Positions 40,629 through 50,860 are shown, counted from the stretch's first letter. The stretch is DNA of 51,619 nucleotides from JBOHTO01 sp050733695 (GCA_050733695.1 JBOHTO010000081.1:1-51619); one strand, 5' to 3'. Notes: generated by a model from the letters alone, not told the origin. Program-made: numbers and translations.

Positions 40629-43600
40629 GTGGCGATCGACGTCTCTTCACTGAGCAGGCGCTTCATCTCGCGCATTCTCCCGCGCGAGAGCGAGAAGCGC
40701 GACGATCTCATCGCCGGACCCATTCGCGGCGAACTGCTGGGCGCCGAGCGGCTCGCCGAACGCGCGCGCACTGTCGCGAAGGCGCAGCGGCTTGCCGAGG
40801 GGGAACGCGGGCAGTGGCGCACGCCGCTGCTCGCCCGCCTCGACGGAACGAGGCGCATCCTCGACGACGCGCAGGCGCGCATCGGTGGCGCCGCAGAGCG
40901 CGACCTGGATGTCGGGCCGGCGGGCGAATGGCTGCTCGACAACTTCCACGTCCTGCAGGAGCACATCCGCGAGGTGCGCGAGAGCCTCCCACGCGGCTAC
41001 TACCGCGAGTTGCCGGAGCTCGCGGCGGGTGCGCTCGCGGGATACCCGCGCGTCTACGAACTCGCGATCACGCTCATCTCGCACACCGAAGGCCGGATCG
41101 ACATCGACAATGTCGACCTGTTCGTGGGGGCGTTTCAGAAGGGCGCGGCCCTGTCCATCGGAGAACTGTGGGCGGTTCCCGCAATGCTCCGGTTGGGCCT
41201 CATCGAGAACGTGCGGCGCATGGCGCTGCGCACTGTGCAGCGGCTCGACGAGGTGCGTCGGGCCGATGACTGGGCCGCCCGAATGCAGGAGGCCACGGAA
41301 CAGGGAGAAGCTGCGCTCGGAGCTGCACTGAACGATTTCGTGACTGTCCCGCCCCCGCTGACTGCGATATTCGTCTCACGCTTCCTGCACCAGCTCCGCC
41401 TCGCGCGCGGTTCCTTTCCGCCGCTGGTATGGCTGGAACAGTGGATCGCCGACGAAGGGGGGGGGGTGAGCTCGGAGGAGGCCGCGGCGCGCTCCACGCA
41501 GCGGCTCGCGCTCACGCAGATCACGATGGCGAACAGCATCACGAGTCTGCGCGCGATCGCACGCATGGACTGGCAGACGCTGGTCGAGCGCCAGAGTGGA
41601 ATGGAGGCCGAGCTCCGCAAGGATCCATCCGGCTTCCACGAACAGATGACCTTCGCCACTCGCGACCACTATCGCCACGTCGTCGAACGGATCGCGAAGC
41701 GCACCGGCCTCAGGGAGGAGGACATCGCCCGCCGCGCCGTCGCGCTCGCGGCGCGCAGGAACAACCCGCGCGCACGCGGCACCCGCACGTCAGCCGCCGG
41801 CGGGCCGGCCGCCGGCACCGACAGTGGCGATCTTCGCAGCATGCACGTGGGTTACTATCTGATCGACGACGGGCTTGCCGAACTCGAAAGAGCGACCGCC
41901 TACCGGCCGGGCGCTCGCGAGAGCGTGCACCGCTGGGTGTTGCGACACCCGAATGTCATCTTCGTCGGCGGCATTCTCGCCGGAACCGCGGCCGCGCTCG
42001 CCCTGCTGTTCCTGCTGGCCGGCCCGGCCGCGCACGCTGCATGGATCGCGGTGATTCTGTTCGCCCTGATCCCGGCAAACGACATCGCCGTCAACGTGAT
42101 GAACCAGCTCGTATCCGCGTTCCTGCCGCCGCGGATGTTGCCCAAGCTCGATCTGCTCGAACACGGCGCGATCCCGCCGGAGTTCCGCACGGCGGTCGTC
42201 ATCCCCACGCTCTTCGACAGCGTGGACACCGTTCGCGACGCGCTGGAAACGATCGAGGTGCAGTTCCTCGCCAATCGCGATGCGCACCTCCACTTCGCCA
42301 TCCTGAGCGACTTCACGGATTCGGCGAGCGAGAGCCGTCCGGAGGACGCTGCGATCGTCGCCGCCGCCGCAGATGGAGTGCGCGCCCTTAATGTGCGCTA
42401 TGTGGGCCACGGACAGGACGCCTTCTATCTCTTCCACCGCCCCCGCCGCTGGAACGAGCGACAGGGCGTGTGGATGGGGTGGGAGCGCAAGCGCGGCAAG
42501 CTCGCGGAGTTCAACCGGTTCGTGCGCGGTGATGCTGGCGGCGCGTTCTCCGCCATTGTCGGCGACCCCGATGCCATCCGTCAGGTGCGCTACGTCATCA
42601 CGCTCGACTCGGACACGGTTCTCCCCCCCGACGCGGCACCGCTTCTCATAGGCGCGCTGGCACACCCGCTAAACCGCGCCTTCTACGATCCTGCGCGCGG
42701 GCGCGTGGTGCGGGGCTACGGCATTCTCCAACCGCGCGTGGGTGTGTCCCTGCCCAGCGCGCACCGGTCGCGCTTCGCCTCGATCCATTCCGGACACCCG
42801 GGCGTCGATCCCTATACGACAGCGGTCTCCGACGTGTACCAGGACCTCTACGGCGAGGGGAGCTTCACCGGAAAGGGGATCTACGACGTCGATGCATTCG
42901 AACAGGCGACACGCGGCCGCTTTCCCGAGAACACGCTGCTCTCGCATGACCTGATCGAAGGGAGCTACGCTCGCGCCGGTCTCGCCACCGACATCATTGT
43001 CTACGATGACTATCCAACGCGGTATCTCACGTACACGCGCCGCAAGCACCGCTGGATCCGCGGAGACTGGCAGCTTCTGGACTGGCTGACGCCACGCGTG
43101 CCGGGCCCCGACGGCGCGGAGCGCAATCGCCTGTCGGTCATTTCCCGCTGGAAGATCCTGGATAACATCCGCCGGAGCACGGTTGAGATCGCGCAGCTCC
43201 TCTTCCTGATCGCCGGCTGGACGCTGTTGCCCGGTTCTCCACTGCGCTGGACGCTGCTGGGGCTCGGGGCGATCGCGGCGCCGTGGATCGTGTCGCTGCT
43301 GCTGGCGGCCGTACGACCTCCGCTCGACAAGTCCTGGCGCGCGTACTATGCGGCCGTCGGCCGCGATGCCGTGACGAGCGCACAGCAGGTCGCGCTCGCG
43401 ATCGCATTCCTGCCGCATCAGGCGTGGGTTTCCGCCGATGCCATAGTCCGTACTGTCTGGCGCCTGTCGGTAACGAAACGACATCTGCTCGAGTGGCAGA
43501 CATCGTCGCACGCCGAACGCTCGGAGTCCGGCGCGGGGCGCGCCACGTGGAGAAGGATGTCACCCGCGATCGTTCTCACGGCGGGCATCGTGCTTGTCCC

Positions 43601-46600
43601 GGCGCTCGTGGAATTCGCGCGACCGGAGAGCGTTTCCGCGGGCTATTTCCCCCTCCCGGAAATGATCGGTGGCGACGCGCGCTGGCGACTCTGGCGCCTC
43701 GCTGCCGGCGCGCTTCCTCTCATCGCGCTCTGGCTCGCTTCCCCCGGGATCGCACTCGCCATGAGCGCGCCCGCAGTGCGCCGCGAACGCCGTCTGCCGC
43801 GAGCCAGCCGGAGGGACGCGCTGCGCTACGCTCTGCTGCATTGGCGTTTCTTCGACCGCTTCGTCACTTCCGAGAGCAACTGGCTTGCCCCGGACAACTT
43901 CCAGGAGAGCCCCACACCGGTCGTGGCGATGCGGACCTCGCCTACGAACATCGGGCTCCAGCTCCTCGCGGTCGCCAGCGCGTTCGAGCTCGGCTTCAGC
44001 ACCCTGCCGGAGATGACACGGCGCCTCGAGCTCAGCTTCCGCACCCTGGAGAGGATGCGCCGCTTCCGCGGGCATCTCTACAACTGGTATGATCTTCGCG
44101 ACCTGCGCGTACTCGAACCCGCGTACATCTCCACGGTGGACAGCGGCAATCTCGCGGGGCATCTCATAGCCCTGCGCCAGGCGTGCGTGGCGTTCGCCAA
44201 CGGTCAGGTGCCCGACGGCCGTGGCGCTCGCGCCCTCGATGCAGCACTGGCCATTGCCGAGGAGAGATTGCGCGATCTCGCCGCATCGGACGCGGCTGAT
44301 GCACCCGGGAGCGTCGAGCCCGTGGCGGCTGCGGCTCAACGCGTACACGAGGCACGCGTCGCGCTGCCGGCCGGCGGGCGCGCGCGTCAGACCCCCGGGT
44401 CACTCGCAGAGCTCGCGCCCTCGCTCATCCCGATTCTCGAAGACGCGCGCGATGTGCTCGCAACCTCGACCCTCGCCCGGGACGTGCTGTTACCGGCGGC
44501 GGAGTGGATCGAATGGGGTCTGCGCCGCCTCGCCGATGAGTCGGCGCTCGACGACGAGTCCGGCAGTGTGGGAGAGGAGCTCGTGTCGCGCCTGAACGTG
44601 CTCGCCGATCGGGCCTACGACTACGCGATGGAGATGGATTTCCACTTTCTCTTCGACGACGCGCGCGAGCTGTTCGCGATCGGCTACCAGCAGAACAGCC
44701 ACTGCCTCGATGTCTCGTACTACGATCTGCTCGCTTCGGAGGCACGACTCGCCAGCTTCATCGCCGTCGCCAAGAACGACGTGCCACTGGATCACTGGTT
44801 CCGGCTCGGCCGGACGCTCACGCACGCCGCGGGCGAGACGGCCCTCGTGTCGTGGAGCGGGAGCATGTTCGAATACCTCATGCCCGCGCTCGTGATGCAG
44901 TCGTTCCCGTTCACTGTGCTGGACCAGAGCTGCGAGGGTGCGGTGAGGCGGCACGTCGCATATGGCACGGAGCGGGGCGTACCGTGGGGTGTGAGCGAGA
45001 GCGCGTACAATCTGCGCGACCGTCACCTCACGTATCAGTACCGTGCCTTTGGCGTGCCGGACCTCGCACTCAAGCGCGGGCTCGGCCGCGATCTCGTGGT
45101 GGCGCCGTACGCGTCTGCGCTCGCCATCATGGTGGACCCCCAGCGCGCGCTGGCTAACCTGGCGACCATGGAGGGCAAGGGCGCACTCGGCCGGTACGGG
45201 TTCCGCGACGCTCTGGACTACACGCGCCCCGATCCGGGGAAGCGCTTCGCGATCGTACAGACCTACATGGCGCATCACATAGGGATGGGCCTCGTGGCCC
45301 TGACGAACGCCCTGGCCGACCAGCTCTGGCGCCGGCGCTTTCATGCCGATCCACTCGTCCGGTCCGCCGAACTGCTGTTGCACGAGCGCATCCCGCGGCG
45401 CCTGGTTCTGCAGGAAGCGCAGGCGACGCGCACCGATGAGGCGCTTCCCGATCCCGATCTCGAGAGACCAGCGGTCCGCGAAGTGGATTCGACCGACACG
45501 GAGCAACCGCACATCGCGCTCCTCGGTCATCTGCCGTACACCATCATGGTCAGCCATTGCGGCGGCGGCTACAGTCGCTACGAGAAGCTCGCCGTCACGC
45601 GCTGGCGTGCCGACGGTACGCGCGACGCCACGGGCCAGTTCTGCTACCTCAGGGACGTCTCGGCCGGACGGACGTGGTCGGCCGCGCATCAGCCCGTGTG
45701 CGCGCCAGCCGACTGGTACCACGCGCTGCTCGCCACCGATCGGGTGACCTTTCACCGCTCCGACGGCGGCATCGAGACGCGCACCGAGATCGCGGTGGTT
45801 CCGGAGGATGCCGCCGAGGTGCGCCGCGTGACAGTGAGCAACAACGGAGGCGAGCCGCGCGAGGTGGAGCTCACGAGCTACGGTGAGATAGTGCTGACCA
45901 CCCCCGAAGCGGATCGCACCCACCCCGCGTTCGCGAACCTGTTCGTGGAGACGGAGTGGCACGAGTGGTGTTCGGCGATCACCGCGACGCGTCGCCCGCG
46001 CTCGTCCCGGGAGAAGTCGCTCTGGTGCGTACACGTGGTGGATACCGGGAAGGATCGCGTTGGACGCGTGACGTACGAGACCGACCGCGCTCGCTTCGTG
46101 GGCCGCGGCCGGTCCACGCGCAATCCTGTCGCACTGGACGGCGATGGTCCGCTGTCGTGCACGACCGGCGCGGTTCTCGATCCGGTTTTCGCCATCCGCA
46201 CGCGTGTTCGATTGGAACCCGGCCAGTCGGCGTCCGTCGCGTTCACCACGCTCGTGGCAGCGACACGCGAGCGTGCGTTCGAGCTGGCGGATCGCTATCA
46301 CGATGCGCCGGCCGCGCAGCGCGCCCTCGACCTGGCCTGGACGTCCACACAGGTCGAGCTGCGTGAGCTCGACATCACGCCCGCGGACGCGGCCATCTTC
46401 CAGGAGCTGGCCGGCCATCTGTTCTATGCGAACGAGTCGCTGCGCGCGCCGCGCGAAGAGCTGGACAGCAACCATGGTTCGCAGCCGCTGCTCTGGACGA
46501 GCGGTATCTCGGGCGACTGGCCGGTGCTGCTGGCGACCATCGATTCACTCGAGGGGTTGCCGACCCTGCGGCAACTCTTCGCCGCCCATCACTACTGGCG

Positions 46601-49478
46601 CCGGCGCGGGATGATGGTCGATCTCGTGGTGGTGAACGCGCAGCCGTCCAGCTACCTGCAGGAGCTGAACGACAGGATCACGGCGACCATGTATGGATCG
46701 GGCGACCTCGGCGTGACGGATCAGCCGGGGGGAGTGTTCCTGCGACGGGCGGACATGCTGGGCGACGAGGCGTTTCTGATGCTTCGGGCGACAGCGCGCG
46801 TCCACGTGACGTGTGACGGCCGATCGCTGGGCCGTGTGGTCGACGCATCGCGGCCAGCCGAGGAAGTCGAGCTGGAGAACGGCGACTTCCAGCCGCCCAC
46901 GCGTCCCTCCGGGCGACATACACCGCCGTCCACACTGACGTTCAGCCGGATCCGGGCTCGTGCACACGCGGCGAGGAACGTGGATGCTGCTCCGGCATCG
47001 CAACCACCGGCCGCAGGGCGCGGGCCGGCGGGCAGTGGCGTTCCCGGCGCGATGGATGGCGGTGCACTGCTCTTCGACAACGGGCTGGGCGGACTCACGT
47101 CTGAAGGCGACTATCGCATCCGCGTTCGCGGGGATCGGGTGCCACCCGCTCCCTGGGCGAACGTGATCGCGAACGAGCGTGGCGGGTTCATCGTCTCCGA
47201 ACGGGGCGCCGGGTGCACGTGGGCGGGCAACAGCTATTTCTTCCGGCTCACGCCGTGGCACAACGATCCGGTCTCGGACCCCGTGAGCGAGGTCATCTAC
47301 CTGCGCGACGATGACAGCGCTGCGCTCTGGTGTGCGACGCCAGCGCCGATCGCTGGCGACCTGCCCTATGTCGTGCACCATGGCGCGGGGAAGTCGTCCT
47401 TCGATCACGAGCGCGATGGGATCGCCACGCACCTCGAGCTCGGGATGGCCGGTGACGATCCGGTGAAGATCTCGCTTCTCCGGGTCACCAATCGGGGCAC
47501 TCGATCACGGCGGCTCACCCTGACCGCGTACGCGGAATGGACGCTCGGCATCATGCGCGAGCACACGCAGCATCAGATTCATACCGCCTTCGCGGACGAC
47601 CACGAGGCGATCCTTGCCCGCAACTTCTTCGACCCGCAGTTCGCGCTCAACGTCGCGTTCGCGGCGATGAGCGAACCACTCACGGGTCACACGGCCGACC
47701 GGCGCGAGATGCTGGGGCGCAACGGCAACGCGGCCGCGCCCGCCGCCCTGGCCGCGCACGGGCCTCGCCTTGCCGGAACGACGGGCGCTGGCATCGATCC
47801 GTGCGCGGCCCTGCAGTGCTCGCTGCCGCTCGCACCCGGTGAGACACGCGAGATCGTCGTCATACTCGGCGCTGCGGAGAGCGAGAGCGAGGCGCTCAGG
47901 CTCATCGCCGAGTATCGCGATGCGGGTCGCGCGAGGGGCGCGGCGACCCGCCTCACCAGCGGGTGGACGGAACGGCTCTCGATAATCAGGGTGCGAACGC
48001 CGGAACCGTCATTCGACGCGATGCTGAATCGCTGGTCGTTGTATCAGGCGCTGTCCTGCCGGATGTGGGGGCGCTCCGCGGTCTACCAGAGCAGCGGCGC
48101 ATACGGCTTTCGCGATCAGCTCCAGGATGTGATGGCCTTCGTATACGCCGAACCGGCGATCGCGCGCGAGCACATTCTGCGCGCAACGGCAAGGCAGTTC
48201 GTCGAGGGCGACGTGCAGCACTGGTGGCACCCGCACAGCGGCCGCGGCGTGCGAACGCGGTTCTCGGACGATCTCGCGTGGCTACCGCACGTGGTTGACC
48301 ACTACGTGTGCGTCACGGGCGATGCATCAGTGCTGCAGGAGTACGTGCCCTTCCTGGAGATGCGCGCGCTGGAGCCGCACGAGCACGAGGTGTACGATCT
48401 GCCGCGCGTGACCGACGAACACGGGAGCGTGTACGAGCACTGCCTGCGCGCACTGGGAAAGGCGTGCACGATAGGCGTGCACGGGCTGCCGCTCATCGGC
48501 ATCGGTGACTGGAACGACGGCATGAACCGCGTGGGCGTGGAGGGGCGCGGAGAGAGCGTGTGGCTCGCCTGGTTCCTGATCACTACGCTGCGGTCCTTCG
48601 CTGCGTACGCGGAAGAGCGCGGCGATGCCCACGTGGCTCAGGACTTCCTTGCGCGCGCCGAGGCCTATGCGGCAGCCGTCGAGGAGCACGCATGGGACGG
48701 CGAGTGGTACCGTCGCGCCTACTTCGACGACGGCACGCCGCTCGGCTCCGCTTCGAGCGACGAATGCCGGATCGATTCCATAGCGCAGAGCTGGAGCGTG
48801 CTGTCCCAGGCCGGCGATCCCGCGCGCCAGGCGCGCGCGATGCAATCGCTGGAGGAGCATCTGGTGCGCGAGGACGCGCGGCTTCTCATGCTGCTCACGC
48901 CACCCTTCGACAAGACGCCGCACGACCCGGGCTACATCAAGGGATATCTGCCGGGAGTGCGCGAGAACGGCGCGCAGTACACGCACGCGGCGCTCTGGGC
49001 CGTGCTCGCCACCGCGCTGCGCGGCGACGGCGACCGTGCCTTCGAGCTGTACCAGATGATCAACCCGCTCACGCACTCACGGACGCCGGAAGAGGTCGCG
49101 GTATACAGGGTGGAGCCGTACGTCGTCGCGGCGGACGTGTACACTGCGGACGGCCAGCTCGGCCGCGGCGGGTGGACCTGGTACACCGGGAGCGCGAGCT
49201 GGATGTACCGCGTGGGGCTGGAGGGGATACTCGGCTTCAGAAAGCGCGGCGACCGGCTGGTGATCGACCCGCGAGTTCCGGCGGGGTGGCGCGAGTTCGG
49301 TATCGAGTACCGCCATGGGAGGAGCGTGTACGCAATCAGCGTGCAGCAGGTTGACGGTGCTGCCGGTGGCGCGCGCGAGGTGCGGCTCGACGGGCATGTG
49401 ATCGACGGAGGTGAGGTCCCGCTGGTTGACGACGGTGCACCCCACGAAGTGGTCGTGCGGATCGCGCGCCTTCGCTGA
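40629..49478 (+). CDS. Cyclic beta-glucan synthase, NdvB/Cgs type (GT84-glycoamylase-GH94)
   Basis: About 2949 residues, close to rhizobial NdvB (about 2830). Order: cytoplasmic helical N-terminus (1-430); membrane segments about 440-490; GT84 glycosyltransferase with the DSD metal motif in YVITLDSDTVLP (about 660) and RKHRWIRGDW; membrane segments about 856-893, 977-997 and 1023-1045; glycoamylase-like domain (about 1080-1560); two glycosyltransferase-36 beta modules (from about 1620 and 2150); and GH94 catalytic barrel (about 2440-2860) with GIGDWNDGMNRVG (general-acid Asp about 2626) and WTWYTGSASWMYR. NdvB builds a protein-bound beta-1,2-glucan from UDP-glucose and releases it as a ring, used in osmoadaptation and host interaction. 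The start is GTG 40629, with a weak Shine-Dalgarno. A 10-G run at 41457 lies in frame. No exporter (NdvA) is seen nearby. Confidence 0.9.
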   Translation: MAIDVSSLSRRFISRILPRESEKRDDLIAGPIRGELLGAERLAERARTVAKAQRLAEGERGQWRTPLLARLDGTRRILDDAQARIGGAAERDLDVGPAGEWLLDNFHVLQEHIREVRESLPRGYYRELPELAAGALAGYPRVYELAITLISHTEGRIDIDNVDLFVGAFQKGAALSIGELWAVPAMLRLGLIENVRRMALRTVQRLDEVRRADDWAARMQEATEQGEAALGAALNDFVTVPPPLTAIFVSRFLHQLRLARGSFPPLVWLEQWIADEGGGVSSEEAAARSTQRLALTQITMANSITSLRAIARMDWQTLVERQSGMEAELRKDPSGFHEQMTFATRDHYRHVVERIAKRTGLREEDIARRAVALAARRNNPRARGTRTSAAGGPAAGTDSGDLRSMHVGYYLIDDGLAELERATAYRPGARESVHRWVLRHPNVIFVGGILAGTAAALALLFLLAGPAAHAAWIAVILFALIPANDIAVNVMNQLVSAFLPPRMLPKLDLLEHGAIPPEFRTAVVIPTLFDSVDTVRDALETIEVQFLANRDAHLHFAILSDFTDSASESRPEDAAIVAAAADGVRALNVRYVGHGQDAFYLFHRPRRWNERQGVWMGWERKRGKLAEFNRFVRGDAGGAFSAIVGDPDAIRQVRYVITLDSDTVLPPDAAPLLIGALAHPLNRAFYDPARGRVVRGYGILQPRVGVSLPSAHRSRFASIHSGHPGVDPYTTAVSDVYQDLYGEGSFTGKGIYDVDAFEQATRGRFPENTLLSHDLIEGSYARAGLATDIIVYDDYPTRYLTYTRRKHRWIRGDWQLLDWLTPRVPGPDGAERNRLSVISRWKILDNIRRSTVEIAQLLFLIAGWTLLPGSPLRWTLLGLGAIAAPWIVSLLLAAVRPPLDKSWRAYYAAVGRDAVTSAQQVALAIAFLPHQAWVSADAIVRTVWRLSVTKRHLLEWQTSSHAERSESGAGRATWRRMSPAIVLTAGIVLVPALVEFARPESVSAGYFPLPEMIGGDARWRLWRLAAGALPLIALWLASPGIALAMSAPAVRRERRLPRASRRDALRYALLHWRFFDRFVTSESNWLAPDNFQESPTPVVAMRTSPTNIGLQLLAVASAFELGFSTLPEMTRRLELSFRTLERMRRFRGHLYNWYDLRDLRVLEPAYISTVDSGNLAGHLIALRQACVAFANGQVPDGRGARALDAALAIAEERLRDLAASDAADAPGSVEPVAAAAQRVHEARVALPAGGRARQTPGSLAELAPSLIPILEDARDVLATSTLARDVLLPAAEWIEWGLRRLADESALDDESGSVGEELVSRLNVLADRAYDYAMEMDFHFLFDDARELFAIGYQQNSHCLDVSYYDLLASEARLASFIAVAKNDVPLDHWFRLGRTLTHAAGETALVSWSGSMFEYLMPALVMQSFPFTVLDQSCEGAVRRHVAYGTERGVPWGVSESAYNLRDRHLTYQYRAFGVPDLALKRGLGRDLVVAPYASALAIMVDPQRALANLATMEGKGALGRYGFRDALDYTRPDPGKRFAIVQTYMAHHIGMGLVALTNALADQLWRRRFHADPLVRSAELLLHERIPRRLVLQEAQATRTDEALPDPDLERPAVREVDSTDTEQPHIALLGHLPYTIMVSHCGGGYSRYEKLAVTRWRADGTRDATGQFCYLRDVSAGRTWSAAHQPVCAPADWYHALLATDRVTFHRSDGGIETRTEIAVVPEDAAEVRRVTVSNNGGEPREVELTSYGEIVLTTPEADRTHPAFANLFVETEWHEWCSAITATRRPRSSREKSLWCVHVVDTGKDRVGRVTYETDRARFVGRGRSTRNPVALDGDGPLSCTTGAVLDPVFAIRTRVRLEPGQSASVAFTTLVAATRERAFELADRYHDAPAAQRALDLAWTSTQVELRELDITPADAAIFQELAGHLFYANESLRAPREELDSNHGSQPLLWTSGISGDWPVLLATIDSLEGLPTLRQLFAAHHYWRRRGMMVDLVVVNAQPSSYLQELNDRITATMYGSGDLGVTDQPGGVFLRRADMLGDEAFLMLRATARVHVTCDGRSLGRVVDASRPAEEVELENGDFQPPTRPSGRHTPPSTLTFSRIRARAHAARNVDAAPASQPPAAGRGPAGSGVPGAMDGGALLFDNGLGGLTSEGDYRIRVRGDRVPPAPWANVIANERGGFIVSERGAGCTWAGNSYFFRLTPWHNDPVSDPVSEVIYLRDDDSAALWCATPAPIAGDLPYVVHHGAGKSSFDHERDGIATHLELGMAGDDPVKISLLRVTNRGTRSRRLTLTAYAEWTLGIMREHTQHQIHTAFADDHEAILARNFFDPQFALNVAFAAMSEPLTGHTADRREMLGRNGNAAAPAALAAHGPRLAGTTGAGIDPCAALQCSLPLAPGETREIVVILGAAESESEALRLIAEYRDAGRARGAATRLTSGWTERLSIIRVRTPEPSFDAMLNRWSLYQALSCRMWGRSAVYQSSGAYGFRDQLQDVMAFVYAEPAIAREHILRATARQFVEGDVQHWWHPHSGRGVRTRFSDDLAWLPHVVDHYVCVTGDASVLQEYVPFLEMRALEPHEHEVYDLPRVTDEHGSVYEHCLRALGKACTIGVHGLPLIGIGDWNDGMNRVGVEGRGESVWLAWFLITTLRSFAAYAEERGDAHVAQDFLARAEAYAAAVEEHAWDGEWYRRAYFDDGTPLGSASSDECRIDSIAQSWSVLSQAGDPARQARAMQSLEEHLVREDARLLMLLTPPFDKTPHDPGYIKGYLPGVRENGAQYTHAALWAVLATALRGDGDRAFELYQMINPLTHSRTPEEVAVYRVEPYVVAADVYTADGQLGRGGWTWYTGSASWMYRVGLEGILGFRKRGDRLVIDPRVPAGWREFGIEYRHGRSVYAISVQQVDGAAGGAREVRLDGHVIDGGEVPLVDDGAPHEVVVRIARLR
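41457..41466. repeat. 10-base G homopolymer inside the glucan synthase gene
   Basis: Ten consecutive G encode a short glycine stretch (DEGGGV, about residue 278) in the cytoplasmic N-terminal region. A one-base slip would end the 2949-residue protein early, so this could act as an on/off contingency tract. It may equally be an assembly-sensitive homopolymer. Confidence 0.8.
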
Positions 49479-49541
49479 CGTCGTCGAAAGCGGGGTCCGT
49501 TCAGTCCTCTCGCGCGACGGATCGGCTGACTTCTTCCATGT

Positions 49542-49741
49542 CTATGCGCGTCCAACCAGCACCGCGAGTCCGACCCTGCCATTGTAACCTGCCGGCGAGA
49601 TGACCAGGGCAGGACGTCGTCCTCCTGCTCATGCCCGGCCTGCGGGTTCGGCGTGATCCAGACCACGTCTCCCCGCTCTGGCACGTATGCTGATCTTCGG
49701 CGCCGCTTTACCAGCCCCGGGAATTCACGCCGCCTCGCCAT
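49542..49741 (-). pseudogene. mazF/pemK-type toxin gene, frameshifted and truncated
   Basis: From ATG 49741 the minus strand reads YVPERGDVVWITPNPQAGHE, the N-terminal beta-barrel of MazF endoribonucleases. Right after GHEQ the reading shifts: the neighbouring frame continues RRPALVISPAGYNGRVGLAV and stops at TAG 49542. The rest of the barrel (the PITS and PFEV segments) is missing, so there is both a frameshift and a C-terminal loss. No MazE-like antitoxin precedes it. It lies eight bases downstream of the 85-residue gene at 49749. A sequencing error could explain the shift but not the early stop. Confidence 0.8.
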
Positions 49742-49748
49742 TTCGTCG

Positions 49749-50006
49749 TCACTTCCCGAGCGAAGCGCCTTCGTCCGCTGCCTGCCCGTGCCCTCCCTCA
49801 CGTCGCTTCCTGTGCAGTTCCTCCACCCAGGCGAACTCGCTCGCCGGCACGAACGCGACCCCGCCATCGCGCCACACGACGAGTGGCAGGCCCAGAAGAC
49901 GGTGAGTGCGGACAAGCTCTGCGTGGGCAGCGGTGATCGCCTCGCCCACCAGGCGTCCATCGCGCATTATGGCGCTGATGTCCCTGTCGCTTCGCTCAGT
50001 GATCAT
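49749..50006 (-). CDS. Small protein paired with the zeta toxin, possible antitoxin
   Basis: 85 residues, no signal peptide. It starts MITERSDRDISAIMRDGRLV and has a central GLPLVVWRDGGVAFVPASEF segment and a charged tail. I do not recognise a named family. Its ATG at 50006 overlaps the end of the zeta-type toxin gene by 11 bases, so the two are made together. A small partner directly downstream of a zeta-family kinase is a plausible antitoxin or accessory protein, although the classical epsilon antitoxin lies upstream and is helical. Confidence 0.65.
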   Translation of the reverse strand: MITERSDRDISAIMRDGRLVGEAITAAHAELVRTHRLLGLPLVVWRDGGVAFVPASEFAWVEELHRKRREGGHGQAADEGASLGK

Positions 50007-50715
50007 GGGTATCTCCGGAATCTCTCAGCATGGCTGCCTGACGGAGGATTGCGGCCCATCCGTTGTCGTCGAGTACGACCGGAGCACCTCCGGCTCTGCC
50101 GTACGCGACGAGCGCGTTTCCGTGCGGCGCATTGGCATCGAGCACGCGCCAGCTCGTCACGGTTTGACGGTCGATGTCGACGAAGTGCAGGAGTCCGCGA
50201 GTAAATCGCCTTCGGATGTCGACCTCCGGAATATCGTGCCCTCCCTTCGCGACGCGCGCGCGCACCCGCTGCACGGCGAGTTCCGGACCGGCGAGCCACA
50301 GGTATAGCACGTGGATCTCGTACCCGGCGGCGGTGCAGCGGCCCAGAAGCGTTCGTACGCTGCGGCCGGACAGGGTCGTCTCGAAAGCGAAGTCGGAACG
50401 CGCCATCAGAAGAGAGCCCATGCGCTCGAGCATGATCCGTCCTGCGGAGACGGCGGCGCGCTCCGGTGCGAACCCGGACAGGCCACGTGCGATCTGGTCA
50501 GCATTCACGAACGATGAAACATGCAGCATGTCGCCAAGAAGCTCGACTGCGGCAGTGGATTTTCCCGCCCCGTTCGGTCCGGCGAGCACGACGACCTGTG
50601 GCGCGGTCTCGGCCGGCCTGGGCGGCGGCTCGCTGACGCGCGCCGATGGCCCGGGTGAGCCGGGATAGTCGGACCGGAAGCGGTACGTGCTGGTTCGGGC
50701 GAGGGATTCGTACAT
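49996..50715 (-). CDS. Zeta-type toxin / P-loop kinase (COG4185)
   Basis: About 239 residues. A P-loop GPNGAGKST (46-54) is followed by VNADQIARGL with the catalytic-base Asp73, FAFETTLSGRS (about 109-119), and a lid region rich in arginine (VQRVRARVAKGGHDIPEVDIRRRF). This is the layout of zeta toxins, which phosphorylate UDP-GlcNAc and so block peptidoglycan synthesis; cytoplasmic COG4185 relatives are less well studied. The start is uncertain: ATG 50715 is closest to the domain, and ATG 50805 would add 30 residues including NFPLP. The only partner candidate is the overlapping 85-residue gene downstream. Confidence 0.82.
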   Translation of the reverse strand: MYESLARTSTYRFRSDYPGSPGPSARVSEPPPRPAETAPQVVVLAGPNGAGKSTAAVELLGDMLHVSSFVNADQIARGLSGFAPERAAVSAGRIMLERMGSLLMARSDFAFETTLSGRSVRTLLGRCTAAGYEIHVLYLWLAGPELAVQRVRARVAKGGHDIPEVDIRRRFTRGLLHFVDIDRQTVTSWRVLDANAPHGNALVAYGRAGGAPVVLDDNGWAAILRQAAMLRDSGDTHDH

Positions 50716-50831
50716 GGGCAGGGGGAAGTTCTCCGGCGGCTCGCGAAAGTTACGGGCGCCGTGGCCATGGCGCGACTTCCATGCGCCGAGCCGGACCGTT
50801 CTCATCTCTTCGCCGCGCGTCCTGGTGCCCC

Positions 50832-50860
50832 TTGAACTTGCCTCTCGAACCCGCTACCTT
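50832..50860 (+). promoter_or_regulatory. Candidate promoter for the cold-shock gene (TTGAAC - 17 - TACCTT)
   Basis: TTGAAC (50832-50837) and TACCTT (50855-50860) are 17 bases apart. Initiation about seven bases later would leave a 5' untranslated leader of about 210 bases before the cspA start. Long leaders are usual for cold-shock mRNAs, which refold at low temperature. No other gene occupies 50716-51076. Confidence 0.45.

Noticed and set aside
44490..46475. 661-codon minus-strand frame inside the glucan synthase
   Set aside because: Antisense shadow; the sense strand encodes clear glycoamylase and GH94 motifs throughout.
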